This document shows, in pieces, positions 1 through 8,083 of a stretch of DNA of 64,000 nucleotides. The stretch comes from Parvularcula maris. GTDB taxonomy: Bacteria > Pseudomonadota > Alphaproteobacteria > Caulobacterales > Parvularculaceae. The notes under the pieces are model-generated. The model was given only the letters and a program-made list of their open reading frames with translations, searched no databases and was not told where the DNA came from. The stretch covers positions 62,001 through 126,000 of the forward strand of contig NZ_JANIBC010000005.1 in the NCBI RefSeq assembly GCF_024505085.1, given 5' to 3'. The position numbers and the translations under genes were made by a program. Position 1 is the first letter of the stretch. Each line of letters begins with the position of its first letter.

Positions 1-48
1 AGCGTGGTCACGGATTGCTTGTCGGGCGGCAACGGATCGAGCGCAACC

Positions 49-129
49 TCGTAGGGTGGACGCGAGCAGCGGCCACCTTTCCCAGGACCGACCGCCGCAA
101 GGTGGCCGCTGCTCGCGTCCACCCTACGA
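49..129. repeat. Perfect 31-bp inverted repeat with 19-base loop
   Basis: The left arm 49-79 begins TCGTAGGGTGGACGCGAG. The right arm 99-129 is its exact reverse complement. There is no T-run after either arm, so it does not look like an intrinsic terminator. A related imperfect hairpin, with arms beginning CGTAGGGCG and ending in the complementary CCCTACG, lies at 388-470, which suggests a mobile palindromic element family. Confidence 0.85.
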
Positions 130-387
130 ACTTATCCCCGCCCTCGCAGCTTCGCGTACAACCCTTCTTGTCCGGTCTTGCGGGGGAGAGACGTCACTTC
201 TCTTGGGTTCGGACGGGTCTTCGTGCTGAACCAACGTTCCCCAGACACGCTTCCCACGGCGCAGCGCAGCGAAAACCGTGGGACCCATCACCTGAAGGCT
301 GAACGAGAACACACACGCAGGAGATGGGCACCACGGTCTTCGCCGTGGTGAGCGCCAGAAAGAGACAGTCGGAAGAGAGACCCACCC

Positions 388-470
388 CGTAGGGCGTCAG
401 CGAAGCTGGCCGCGTTCGGTGCGCCGCGCTTCAAAACGCGGCCAACGGCTTCGCCGCTGTCCGCCCTACG
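388..470. repeat. Imperfect palindromic element
   Basis: Arms CGTAGGGCG.. and ..CGCCCTACG enclose further paired segments (GGCCGCGTT / AACGCGGCC). It resembles the perfect repeat at 49-129 in its ends and overall layout. Confidence 0.6.
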
Positions 471-487
471 GCGAAGCGCTTGTTGCG

Positions 488-630
488 AGTCCCCCTCCGC
501 CCTTCGGGCACCTCCCCCGGGCCGGGGGAGAAGGCAGCAAGCGAACCTCTCCCGCCAGGAACGCGAGCGAAGCGAAAGCGAAGTCGAGCCGGCGCTCAAG
601 TAGCGAGCCCGAGCGAGCGGTAGCGCCACT
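488..630. repeat. Dispersed GC-rich element, family C
   Basis: It starts with CCCCCTCCGCCC..CGGGCACCTCCCCC and ends with a tail of alternating GAGCGA/AGCGAAG words up to GGTAGCGCCA. The same head and tail recur at 56645-56786. Heads alone occur at 15031-15127 and 60020-60065. Confidence 0.75.
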
Positions 631-1523
631 TAGGAGTTACAAGTCACGTCGCGCATGTCCTGCATGCGCCGCCGCAGACTCTCGTCCATGTCGCGGTAGG
701 TCTGGAGGCCCCGTGCCCAGACGCGGCATGCCTCGTTGACCTTGTCGGCGCGGGCGAAGGCCTGGCCGAGCTTGAGGTGGGCTTCGGCGGCGCGGGGGTT
801 GTCGGGGTAGTTGCGCACGAAGTCGAGGAAGGTGCGGGCTGCAGCGCCAAGGTCGCCCTGGGCCAGATAGGTCTCGCCGAGATAGTAGGTGGCGTCGCCC
901 GCCCGGTCGCTATCGGGGAACTGCTCCGTGAGCGCGAGGAAAGCCCGCTCGGCATCGGCGTAGCGCGCTTCGAGAAGCGCCGAGCGTCCGGCGGCGAAGG
1001 CTGCTTCCGCATTGGCGTAGGTGGGGAGGGCATCGCCTGCCGCGCCGCCGCCGACGAGGTCGACAGGGCCGCCGGTGACGGGGTCGAGGCTGCCGCCCGA
1101 GCGCACCACTTCGGCCTGCCCGCCGAGGCTGAGCCCAGGCCCGTCGCCGTCGGGATAGACGGCTGCGTAGAGCTCGCGGATGATCTGCTGCTGCTGGCGG
1201 AGCTGGAAGTTGAGCTGCTCGACCTGGCCGGTGAGGCTCTGGATCTCACGCTCCAGCGCGCCGATGCGCACCAGCGTCTCGGCGTTCATCTGGGGGTCCT
1301 GCGCGGCAGCGGCTGCGCGGCCGCTGGGGTCGGCGCCCTGGAAGCGAACCGGGGCACCCTCGCGGTCCTGGCCGAAGACGGCGCCCTGCAGGTCGCGGAG
1401 CTGCTCCTCGATATCCTCGAGCCGCGCCTCATCGCCGCCGCGCCGACGCTGCGCCTCGGCATCGGCGGGAAGGCTGCTGGCCGCCGCCAGGAGGGCCGCA
1501 AGGCCGAAGGTGATCGCTCTCAT
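630..1523 (-). CDS. cpoB: Tol-Pal system protein CpoB/YbgF
   Basis: Periplasmic protein of 297 residues. A Sec signal peptide of about 24 residues ends near A-D-A-E-A. A basic linker and a Glu/Gln-rich coiled coil (~30-115, including a QLRQQQQ stretch) follow, then a low-complexity Gly/Ala linker. The last ~120 residues are tetratricopeptide repeats with the typical YADAERAFL and YYLGETYLAQGD signatures. This is the CpoB (YbgF) layout, a TolA partner that coordinates outer-membrane constriction with septal peptidoglycan synthesis. In most proteobacteria it follows pal; pal/tolB would lie upstream on the minus strand, but here the upstream neighbour is a divergent ClC gene, so the gene seems separated from the tol-pal cluster. 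Confidence 0.88.
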   Translation of the reverse strand: MRAITFGLAALLAAASSLPADAEAQRRRGGDEARLEDIEEQLRDLQGAVFGQDREGAPVRFQGADPSGRAAAAAQDPQMNAETLVRIGALEREIQSLTGQVEQLNFQLRQQQQIIRELYAAVYPDGDGPGLSLGGQAEVVRSGGSLDPVTGGPVDLVGGGAAGDALPTYANAEAAFAAGRSALLEARYADAERAFLALTEQFPDSDRAGDATYYLGETYLAQGDLGAAARTFLDFVRNYPDNPRAAEAHLKLGQAFARADKVNEACRVWARGLQTYRDMDESLRRRMQDMRDVTCNS

Positions 1524-1667
1524 GGTGTTGCCCTTGTCACGTCGTTCGAAGGCTGTCGCCTAGCACACACGTTTGTGGCGCCCCAGTTCCAATGCCGCAA
1601 GGGGCGGTTTGGAACGCACTGCGCCGCTGGCGAGCCGCGGCGAAGAGTGATAGCGGCGCGCCAGTCC

Positions 1668-3308
1668 ATGAAGTTCTTTCCCGCCATCCGCGCCAATCAG
1701 TGGCTCAAGCACTCCGCCGAGCGGGCCTCCGCCCTCAGCGACCTCAAGGTGTGGAGCCTCGCGGCGGTGACCGGTGTGCTGACGGCCTACGGGGTGATCG
1801 GCTTCACCCTGGCCATCGAGTGGATGACCGAGACCGCCTACGGCGAGCCGACGGCGATGCTGGCCGAGGGGATCAAGGCGCTGAACACCCAGCGCGCCTT
1901 CATCGTGCCGGTGATCGGCGGAGCCCTGGTGGGGCTGCTCCTCTGGGGGGCGAAGCGCAGCGGCATCCTGCCCGATATGCGCTGCCAGGGGGTGGCGGAG
2001 GTGATCGAGGCCCGCGCCCGGCCGCCGGGGGCGATCTCGCTGAGGGCCGGGCTCGTCAACACCGCCGTCTGTGCCCTCGCCCTCGGATCGGGATCGAGCG
2101 CCGGCCGGGAGGGGCCGGCCGTGCTCCTAGGCGGCGCCTTCTCCGTCGCGCTATCGAAACGGTTCGGTCTGTCGGCCAAGGACAGCCGCACCCTCCTCGG
2201 CTGCGCCGCTGCCGCCGCGGTCTCCACCGCCTTCAACGCGCCGATCGCCGGGGTGCTGTTCGCGCTCGAGGTGGTGCTGTCCAACTACGCCCTGTCGATT
2301 TTCGCGCCGATCGCGCTGTCCTCGATCGTCGCGACGCTCATAGCCCGCGCCCATCTCGGAGACCTGCACCGCTTCGTCATCCCCGAATATGGCGGCGCGG
2401 CGCCCCTCGACTTGGCGCTAGGCATCCCGCTCGGCGTGATCGCGGGGGCGGTGTCGATCGTTTTCCTCGTCGTCGCGGCATGGGGTAGAGGCGCGGTGCG
2501 GGGCCTTATCTCCAAACGGCACTTCCCGCCCGCCCTCCTGCCATTGATCGCGGGGGTGGGCATGGGCGGAGCGGGCATCTTCTACCCCGAGCTTCTCGGC
2601 TACGGCTACCAGGCCACCACCGAGGCTTTGGCGGGGGGCTATACGCTGCCTTTGCTGACGATCCTCCTCGTCGGTAAGATCTTCACCACGGTGCTCTGCC
2701 TCTCCTGCCGCTTCGGCACGGGGGTGTTCTCCGGCGGGGTCTATCTGGGAGCAATGTCGGGCGCCGCCTTCGGCATCGTCGCGGGCATGGTGTTCGGCAA
2801 CTTCGTCGCCTCCCCCACCTTCTTCGCCATGATAGGGATGGGCGCGGTCTCAGGCGCGATCATCGGCGCACCGATCTCGACCACGCTGATCGTCTTCGAG
2901 CTGACCGGCGACTACACCATGACCGCCTCGCTCATGCTGGCGGTGGGGCTGGCCACCGTCATCACGCAGATCTTCTTCGGCACGAGCTGGTTCCACTACC
3001 AGCTCAACCAGCGCGGCTACGACCTCTCCGAAGGACCGCAAGGGGTGATCCTCCAGACGATCCGCGTCCGCGACGTGATGCGCCCGGTCCCTGCCTCCGC
3101 CGCGCCCCTGGAAGAAGACGCCGCCCGCCTCACCACCGGCCAGACCCTAGGCGAGGCGCTGGCCGAGATGGCGCGCCTGGACGTATCCGCCATGCCGGTG
3201 ACCAAGGCCAAGGACGACAACCACCTCCTCGGCACCCTCACTCAGATCAGGGCGCTCAGAACCTACAACAAGGCGCTCGTGGACAGCCATATCGAGCATC
3301 ACCGTTAG
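1668..3308 (+). CDS. ClC family chloride channel / H+-Cl- antiporter
   Basis: 546-residue polytopic membrane protein that moves chloride (or fluoride/nitrate) across the inner membrane. The ClC selectivity-filter motif GSGSSAGREGP lies at residues 140-150, with the gating glutamate at 148. A second ClC helix-N-type motif, FGTGVFSGGVYLGAM, follows near 350. The last ~80 residues (from RVRDVMRP) resemble a regulatory CBS unit. The ATG at 1668 is preferred: the frame is open far upstream, but that part is antisense to cpoB and lacks a membrane-protein character. The 3' end overlaps the converging downstream gene by four bases. Exchanger versus channel cannot be settled from the motifs read here. 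Confidence 0.9.
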   Translation: MKFFPAIRANQWLKHSAERASALSDLKVWSLAAVTGVLTAYGVIGFTLAIEWMTETAYGEPTAMLAEGIKALNTQRAFIVPVIGGALVGLLLWGAKRSGILPDMRCQGVAEVIEARARPPGAISLRAGLVNTAVCALALGSGSSAGREGPAVLLGGAFSVALSKRFGLSAKDSRTLLGCAAAAAVSTAFNAPIAGVLFALEVVLSNYALSIFAPIALSSIVATLIARAHLGDLHRFVIPEYGGAAPLDLALGIPLGVIAGAVSIVFLVVAAWGRGAVRGLISKRHFPPALLPLIAGVGMGGAGIFYPELLGYGYQATTEALAGGYTLPLLTILLVGKIFTTVLCLSCRFGTGVFSGGVYLGAMSGAAFGIVAGMVFGNFVASPTFFAMIGMGAVSGAIIGAPISTTLIVFELTGDYTMTASLMLAVGLATVITQIFFGTSWFHYQLNQRGYDLSEGPQGVILQTIRVRDVMRPVPASAAPLEEDAARLTTGQTLGEALAEMARLDVSAMPVTKAKDDNHLLGTLTQIRALRTYNKALVDSHIEHHR

Positions 3309-5641
3309 GCGGTCGGACAGGTCTCTGCCTCAATCTGACCGAGGTACCACTCCAGCGCCGCTGGCTCGAGACCTGTTGCAAGGGGGGCGTCATCCTGATG
3401 ACCTCCCTGCTGGAGCGGTTTGTTCCCAAAAAGACGTTCTGCGGACTGCCGTTTTTGTTGGACCGCCGAGCGATACTGTTCATGCGTGCGGCTGTTCGAG
3501 GATGCGCTGCACCGTTCGCGCCAGGTGCGGAGGAAGCGTTGGCCTTGCGCGAAAGTAGCGTCGCAAGCATCCAGTCGGCCTTCTCCACCTTTTCGGCAAA
3601 CGGCCGCTAACTGAGCATAAGGCTCATAAATGAAAGTCCATTTTCTGTTGGAATGCTGCTCCGTAAACGCCTCCATATCCTTGCGCAGCTCCTCTGCCGC
3701 CATTCCGTACACCTCGCAGGATGGAGACGTCGACACTGTAGGCATGGCAACCTGCCGAGCGAGCTGTGTTACGGCTTTGACGTAGAGCCCGTGGAGCGTC
3801 CCGCACCCGAGAAGCACATAGCCGTTGCTCGTCAGTCTGGGTCTGAAGTCACCACCAAACATCGCATTCGAGGCTTGGCGTATACAGAATAAGAGGTTGT
3901 CGGCGGACGCTGACGCATTCGAACAGGTTTGAACGAGGCGCTGCTTGAAGGCAACCACGGTCATGTCCCTGGACACTGACGGAGCGTCCTCAAGAAGCTG
4001 GAGGGTAGTGACCGGGAGAGCGCCCGGAGTGCTACATTCCGCGTCCATTGTGCTCGTGTCGTAGCGGCTCTGTTGGGTGCTTCTAGCTAGCGTGCGCTCG
4101 TAACCCTTCGCATACCCCCCACCGTCGATCGTCCAGACGGATATCGTGATCCGCACATCTGATCCGACCTGCGCTGCAGAGCAAAACGCGACAGCTTCAG
4201 GTGTTTCTCTGGCCGCAAACCCGCCGTTGAGCTCCGAACCACCGATCACGTCTATACTGTTGTGGACGCCCCGTTCGCCAAGCGTCACTGAAGCGTTGCT
4301 AAGGTGGCCGGACGACCGGTCGAGAATGAAAGCGTTCAGGCCCGTCAATTTGAAATAGGCGCCCCTCAACTCAGCTGCCGTCTCGAGCGAATACTTTAAG
4401 GAAGTCCGGTCGAAACTTTGCTCACCTATCGCCATCGAGCTGACGGAGACAAAGGGGTCGAGGTCAGGAAAGTTTCTCTCCTGCTGCTCAGCATACTGGG
4501 TGAAGATCTCAGGAGGCACCGGTATTTTGGCTTGGGAATGTCCTGTCATCCCGGTCGACAGAATCAGCTGGAGTTCTGCCCGATTGAGCGCCCGGCCAGT
4601 CAGCAGTTGCCCGACGACGAGTTTCACCCTGCACGAATCGCCACCTATGGGCTCTGTGGTGACTGCCATGGACATGTCGTACCATTGGCACCGACCGTCT
4701 TTGACGGGCTCACCATCGCTCATAGCCTGGGCCACAAAGTCACCTCGCACCCGAGTAACCTCGATGCCGACCTCACCTGGCACGGTGCCGCCAGTCATCT
4801 GCTCAGTCATCATCTGCGTCATGAGTGGAGTCAGCTCACCCATCATTGCCGTCGCCATGTTGAACGTTGGGATGTTGAGGCGTCGTCCGTCCCGTAGATG
4901 TGCTGAAAGCCAAGGGTAGCTCGACAGCCCGGACAAGCCTCCCATCCCTTGCCTCGCCACATCGGGCTGCACGGTCGCCCGAAAACGTTCGCAGTTCAGG
5001 GCTTCGTAGCGGACGAAAGCGCCGTCATCATTGCCGACCGTGAACTCGCAGGAATTCTTCCGCACCTGGTAGTTGGGCGGCCAGATGATACTGCCTTCGA
5101 AGACGTTCTCCGAAGAAGCCGACCGGTCGATCCTGAACTGGATCTGCATCGCCAGGCGCTCTTCTTCGATCGACGTGTTCAACATTTCCGTATTCGTCGC
5201 AATGTCGCGGGTCGACTGCGCTATGTCGCTCGCATCGCGGCTGATGGAGGACGTCTGATCCAACAGCTGAGCGATGTTCGACTCGTCGCTGTTCCCACCT
5301 AAGGCGATGATGACGCCAGAAGCGAAGACGATGCCGGTCGATGCGAGGAGAACATGGCTCAGAACCCGGCGGCGGTTTCGCTGGATCGGTCGAGAGACGA
5401 GCTCCATCGCCACGTAAAGGAAGACGACGACGCCGAGAAAGAGCAGCGGCCAGAGGACCCGCGGGATCGGCTGCACCAAATCGGCGCCCGCAGTGATCAA
5501 CCCGCTCAGTGCAAGGATGGCGGCATCCGACGGCCCGAGGGACTCGCGGACATTCTGCAGAATGATCTTCCAGGCCTTCGCCGATCCAAGCCGCCCGAGT
5601 TTCCTTGTCAGCGAAACCTGGTTTCTTGGGTTTTGAGTCAC
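3305..5641 (-). CDS. Large orphan membrane protein, two TM helices and big soluble domain
   Basis: 778 residues, not recognised. Residues ~58-82 and ~92-115 are hydrophobic helices. They are followed by a polar heptad-like helix (~116-170; ISRDASDIAQSTRDIATNT) and a ~600-residue soluble region with about a dozen cysteines (e.g. CEFTV, CRVKL, CSNAS, CEVYG), suggesting disulphides and an extracytoplasmic location. A basic N-terminus fits an inside-in hairpin. The start is a GTG with only a weak ribosome site. Base composition is visibly less GC-rich than the neighbours, with rarer codons (ATA, AGC, TTA-type wobble), pointing to recent acquisition. It ends on top of the ClC 3' end. No enzymatic motif was found. 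Confidence 0.75.
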   Translation of the reverse strand: MTQNPRNQVSLTRKLGRLGSAKAWKIILQNVRESLGPSDAAILALSGLITAGADLVQPIPRVLWPLLFLGVVVFLYVAMELVSRPIQRNRRRVLSHVLLASTGIVFASGVIIALGGNSDESNIAQLLDQTSSISRDASDIAQSTRDIATNTEMLNTSIEEERLAMQIQFRIDRSASSENVFEGSIIWPPNYQVRKNSCEFTVGNDDGAFVRYEALNCERFRATVQPDVARQGMGGLSGLSSYPWLSAHLRDGRRLNIPTFNMATAMMGELTPLMTQMMTEQMTGGTVPGEVGIEVTRVRGDFVAQAMSDGEPVKDGRCQWYDMSMAVTTEPIGGDSCRVKLVVGQLLTGRALNRAELQLILSTGMTGHSQAKIPVPPEIFTQYAEQQERNFPDLDPFVSVSSMAIGEQSFDRTSLKYSLETAAELRGAYFKLTGLNAFILDRSSGHLSNASVTLGERGVHNSIDVIGGSELNGGFAARETPEAVAFCSAAQVGSDVRITISVWTIDGGGYAKGYERTLARSTQQSRYDTSTMDAECSTPGALPVTTLQLLEDAPSVSRDMTVVAFKQRLVQTCSNASASADNLLFCIRQASNAMFGGDFRPRLTSNGYVLLGCGTLHGLYVKAVTQLARQVAMPTVSTSPSCEVYGMAAEELRKDMEAFTEQHSNRKWTFIYEPYAQLAAVCRKGGEGRLDACDATFAQGQRFLRTWRERCSASSNSRTHEQYRSAVQQKRQSAERLFGNKPLQQGGHQDDAPLATGLEPAALEWYLGQIEAETCPTA

Positions 5642-5778
5642 GCCCTTGCCAACTCTGCGCTGCCTTCTTAGAGTTTAAGATGAGCAGCTCGAAGGCGGCA
5701 AGGTTCACAAGCAGTGCAAGGACCGCTCCAGCTGATCGCCGTTTGCGGTGCAAACCGCTCCGCGCTATTGCTTCCGTC

Positions 5779-6444
5779 ATGTCCCAAGAGCACCCCTTCC
5801 AGGTCCAGATCGTTCCCGTCACGCCCTTCCAGCAGAACTGCTCGATCATCCGTGCCGCTAATGGCGATGCGGCAGTGGTCGATCCGGGCGGCGAGGTGGA
5901 CAAGCTGCTCGCCGCCGCCGAGGCGATGAAGGCGGACATCAAGAAGATCTGGCTTACCCACGGCCATCTCGACCATGCCTCAGGCTCGATGGAGCTCAAA
6001 GAGCGCACCGGCGCCGTCATCGAGGGCGCCCATGAGGAGGAAGTGTTCTGGCTGTCCCAGATCGCCGAGCAGTCCAAGCGCTTCGGTGTGGAAGGCGAAG
6101 GCGAGAACGTGGTGCCCGACCGCTGGCTCGACGATGGCGACACGGTGGAGATCGGCGGCGTGGTGTTCGACGTCTACTTCACTCCAGGCCATACGCCTGG
6201 TCATGTCGTCTTCCACCAAAAAGAGGCCAAGCTCGCCTTTGTCGGCGACGTCCTGTTCAAGGGGTCGATCGGCAGAACCGATTTCCCGCGCGGCCACCAT
6301 CAGACCCTGCTCGACTCCATCACGGGCAAGCTCTGGCCACTGGGCGACGACACGCGCTTCATCTCCGGACACGGTCCCATGAGCACCTTCGGTCACGAAC
6401 GCGCCAGCAACCCTTTTGTGGCAGACAGCGTGCTAAGTGCCTGA
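5779..6444 (+). CDS. Metallo-beta-lactamase-fold hydrolase, glyoxalase II-like (YcbL group)
   Basis: 221-residue cytosolic enzyme. The metal motif T-H-G-H-L-D-H (H61, H63, D65, H66) is followed by TPGHTPGH, a GDVLFKGSIGRTD segment carrying the bridging Asp, and ISGHGP with the last metal His. This set, the short length and the missing C-terminal glutathione-binding extension match the YcbL branch of hydroxyacylglutathione-hydrolase-like proteins (thioester hydrolysis). The ATG at 5779 gives the canonical N-terminus; the upstream in-frame extension is unlike the family. Substrate unknown. Confidence 0.88.
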   Translation: MSQEHPFQVQIVPVTPFQQNCSIIRAANGDAAVVDPGGEVDKLLAAAEAMKADIKKIWLTHGHLDHASGSMELKERTGAVIEGAHEEEVFWLSQIAEQSKRFGVEGEGENVVPDRWLDDGDTVEIGGVVFDVYFTPGHTPGHVVFHQKEAKLAFVGDVLFKGSIGRTDFPRGHHQTLLDSITGKLWPLGDDTRFISGHGPMSTFGHERASNPFVADSVLSA

Positions 6445-6522
6445 TCCAGGCAGCAAGGCAGAGCAGCAGCGGTTTCGTGACTGAGAACGATAAAGTCCTC
6501 GGCATAGGTGGTATGCTGGACA

Positions 6523-6540
6523 CCCGCTGTGTGCAGCGGG
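6523..6540. other. Short hairpin upstream of polysaccharide genes
   Basis: CCCGCTG (6523-6529) and CAGCGGG (6534-6540) pair across a TGTG loop, 29 bases before the GTG start of the O-antigen polymerase-like gene. There is no T-run. It could be a weak transcription end for the MBL gene or a leader structure. Confidence 0.35.
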
Positions 6541-6568
6541 CGGCCTGTAAAGGCTTGGAAGCGATGCA

Positions 6569-8083
6569 GTGACTCAGAACCTCTACATGCTCATCTTGGC
6601 CGGGATTGGCGGGGGCGGGGCGCTGGCGACGCTACTCTTCTTTGGAAGAGAGACGTTGTCATCCCAGGAGATCGTGCGGGTCGGCGTGGCCTTTGGTGTC
6701 TTGAGTGTGGCTTTCTTCCTCTCACCGCATCCGTTGATCTTCTTCTTTGGCGTCGTACTTACGATGCTGTTCTACACCCGGAAAACGAACTTCGCTGTAG
6801 TCTTCTTCATTATCATCCTTTCGGTACCGGGAAAGGACATCTCCTTTCTCCAACTACCAGGCATCAACTACGTCTTCGACCTTTCCACGCTTACCATCCT
6901 AGGCTTTGCGGGGCTCTGGACGGCTGCGACCAACAAGCAGAAGGACCGGACCTTCACGCTGACCGGCAAGCTGCTGCTGGCGATGCTTTTCTTCTACGCG
7001 ATCTCGGTCACCAACCGGACGAGCCTGACAAACGATCTGAGGGCCATGCTGACCCAGTACGTCATCATCGCCGGAGCGTTCTTCGGTGTGGCGTCCGCCA
7101 TCGATACTCGGGATAAGCTGATGAATGTCATCCACACGATCCTGGCGATGGCGATGGTGCTCGCCGGGGTAGCGATCATCGGCCAGCTGGTGGGCTGGAA
7201 CTTCTATTCAGGACGGGCGAGGGAGCTGCTCGGTTTGCTGATCCGGACCAAGTCGCGTGGGGCCCTCCTTCGCATGACCTCCACCTTCGGCCAGGCCTAT
7301 ATCAGCTTCGGGATCATCCTTGCGAGCCTGCTCTATTTTGCCCTTCCGCTGATAGCCAAGCTGAGGGGAACGATTGCTAAGAGTGTCGTCATCATAAGTC
7401 TTGTGGTCGGATTTCTGATGAGCGGCTCACGGACTCCGTTTCTCGCCGCAGCAATCGGTTTTGGAACGCTGACGCTGATGGGTAGGAACGCCATGTCGCG
7501 GGCGTTCGCAGGAGGCGTCGTCGGAATAATCGCACTTCTTCTGCTGCAGCTCACTCCGTTCGGTGCTGGTCTTTTAAGCTACCTTCCGCTGGTTGGTGAG
7601 CGCGGTACCGACGACTACCGGGTTCGGCTTTTCGAGCGCGGCATGGACATCATCTGGGACGCTCCTTTGTTCGGCGATCATCTTTATAGAAACAAACTAG
7701 AGGACCTGCGCCAGGGAGAGGGTATCATCGACATGGTCAATACCTATCTCAGCAAGGCCCTAGAACACGGCATTCCCTATACTGTCTTGTTTGTCTCCAT
7801 CCTTGCGGTTCCCACCATCAGGACTGCGACGACCCTTCCTAAGCTCAGGGCGGTCGATGCTGAGCTGGCCTTTATCGGTGCTTCCATCGTTGCCGGCATC
7901 TCCGTTCTGATGATCGGCTTCACCGCGACGTCCATGAGCGCTCACTTCGAGGTCATTATCATGGGCCTCTCCGGATTAGCCGTGGCCTATAACAGGATCG
8001 CGGCACGCGTTCTTACAGAAGCCCCCGGCGGCAAAGCGGTTCATGGGCTGGCCAAGCCTTGGCCCGGAACGGTTCCCGCATGA
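6569..8083 (+). CDS. O-antigen ligase/polymerase family membrane protein (Wzy/WaaL-like)
   Basis: 504 residues with roughly ten to twelve hydrophobic segments and a large central loop. The pattern GSRTPFLAAAIGF followed by a loop containing R-x-x-L-F-E-R-G and an H-Y-R-N-K-type stretch is the layout of the Wzy_C superfamily, which polymerises or ligates lipid-linked glycans on the periplasmic side. The start is GTG at 6569; an ATG six codons further in is an alternative. The stop overlaps the next start (ATGA), so it is translationally coupled to the flippase. Base composition is less GC-rich than the flanks. Polymerase versus ligase cannot be told from sequence alone. Confidence 0.75.
   Translation: MTQNLYMLILAGIGGGGALATLLFFGRETLSSQEIVRVGVAFGVLSVAFFLSPHPLIFFFGVVLTMLFYTRKTNFAVVFFIIILSVPGKDISFLQLPGINYVFDLSTLTILGFAGLWTAATNKQKDRTFTLTGKLLLAMLFFYAISVTNRTSLTNDLRAMLTQYVIIAGAFFGVASAIDTRDKLMNVIHTILAMAMVLAGVAIIGQLVGWNFYSGRARELLGLLIRTKSRGALLRMTSTFGQAYISFGIILASLLYFALPLIAKLRGTIAKSVVIISLVVGFLMSGSRTPFLAAAIGFGTLTLMGRNAMSRAFAGGVVGIIALLLLQLTPFGAGLLSYLPLVGERGTDDYRVRLFERGMDIIWDAPLFGDHLYRNKLEDLRQGEGIIDMVNTYLSKALEHGIPYTVLFVSILAVPTIRTATTLPKLRAVDAELAFIGASIVAGISVLMIGFTATSMSAHFEVIIMGLSGLAVAYNRIAARVLTEAPGGKAVHGLAKPWPGTVPA

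Larger units (their letters stand above)
1..629. other. Intergenic region with palindromic repeats, no convincing gene
   Basis: No credible coding region was found; the reading frames here run through repeat sequence and have low-complexity Arg/Ser-rich translations. The stretch contains a perfect 31-bp inverted repeat (49-129), an imperfect inverted repeat (388-470) and a copy of a dispersed GC-rich element (488-630) that ends next to the cpoB stop codon. The first ~45 bases could be the tail of a gene outside the window; this cannot be decided. Confidence 0.6.

Noticed and set aside
288-629. Arg/Ser-rich 113-residue frame downstream of cpoB
   Set aside because: It lies within dispersed repeat sequence, so the translation reflects repeat units.
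777-1667. N-terminal extension of the ClC frame
   Set aside because: This part is antisense to cpoB and has no membrane or signal character; ATG 1668 gives the normal ClC start.
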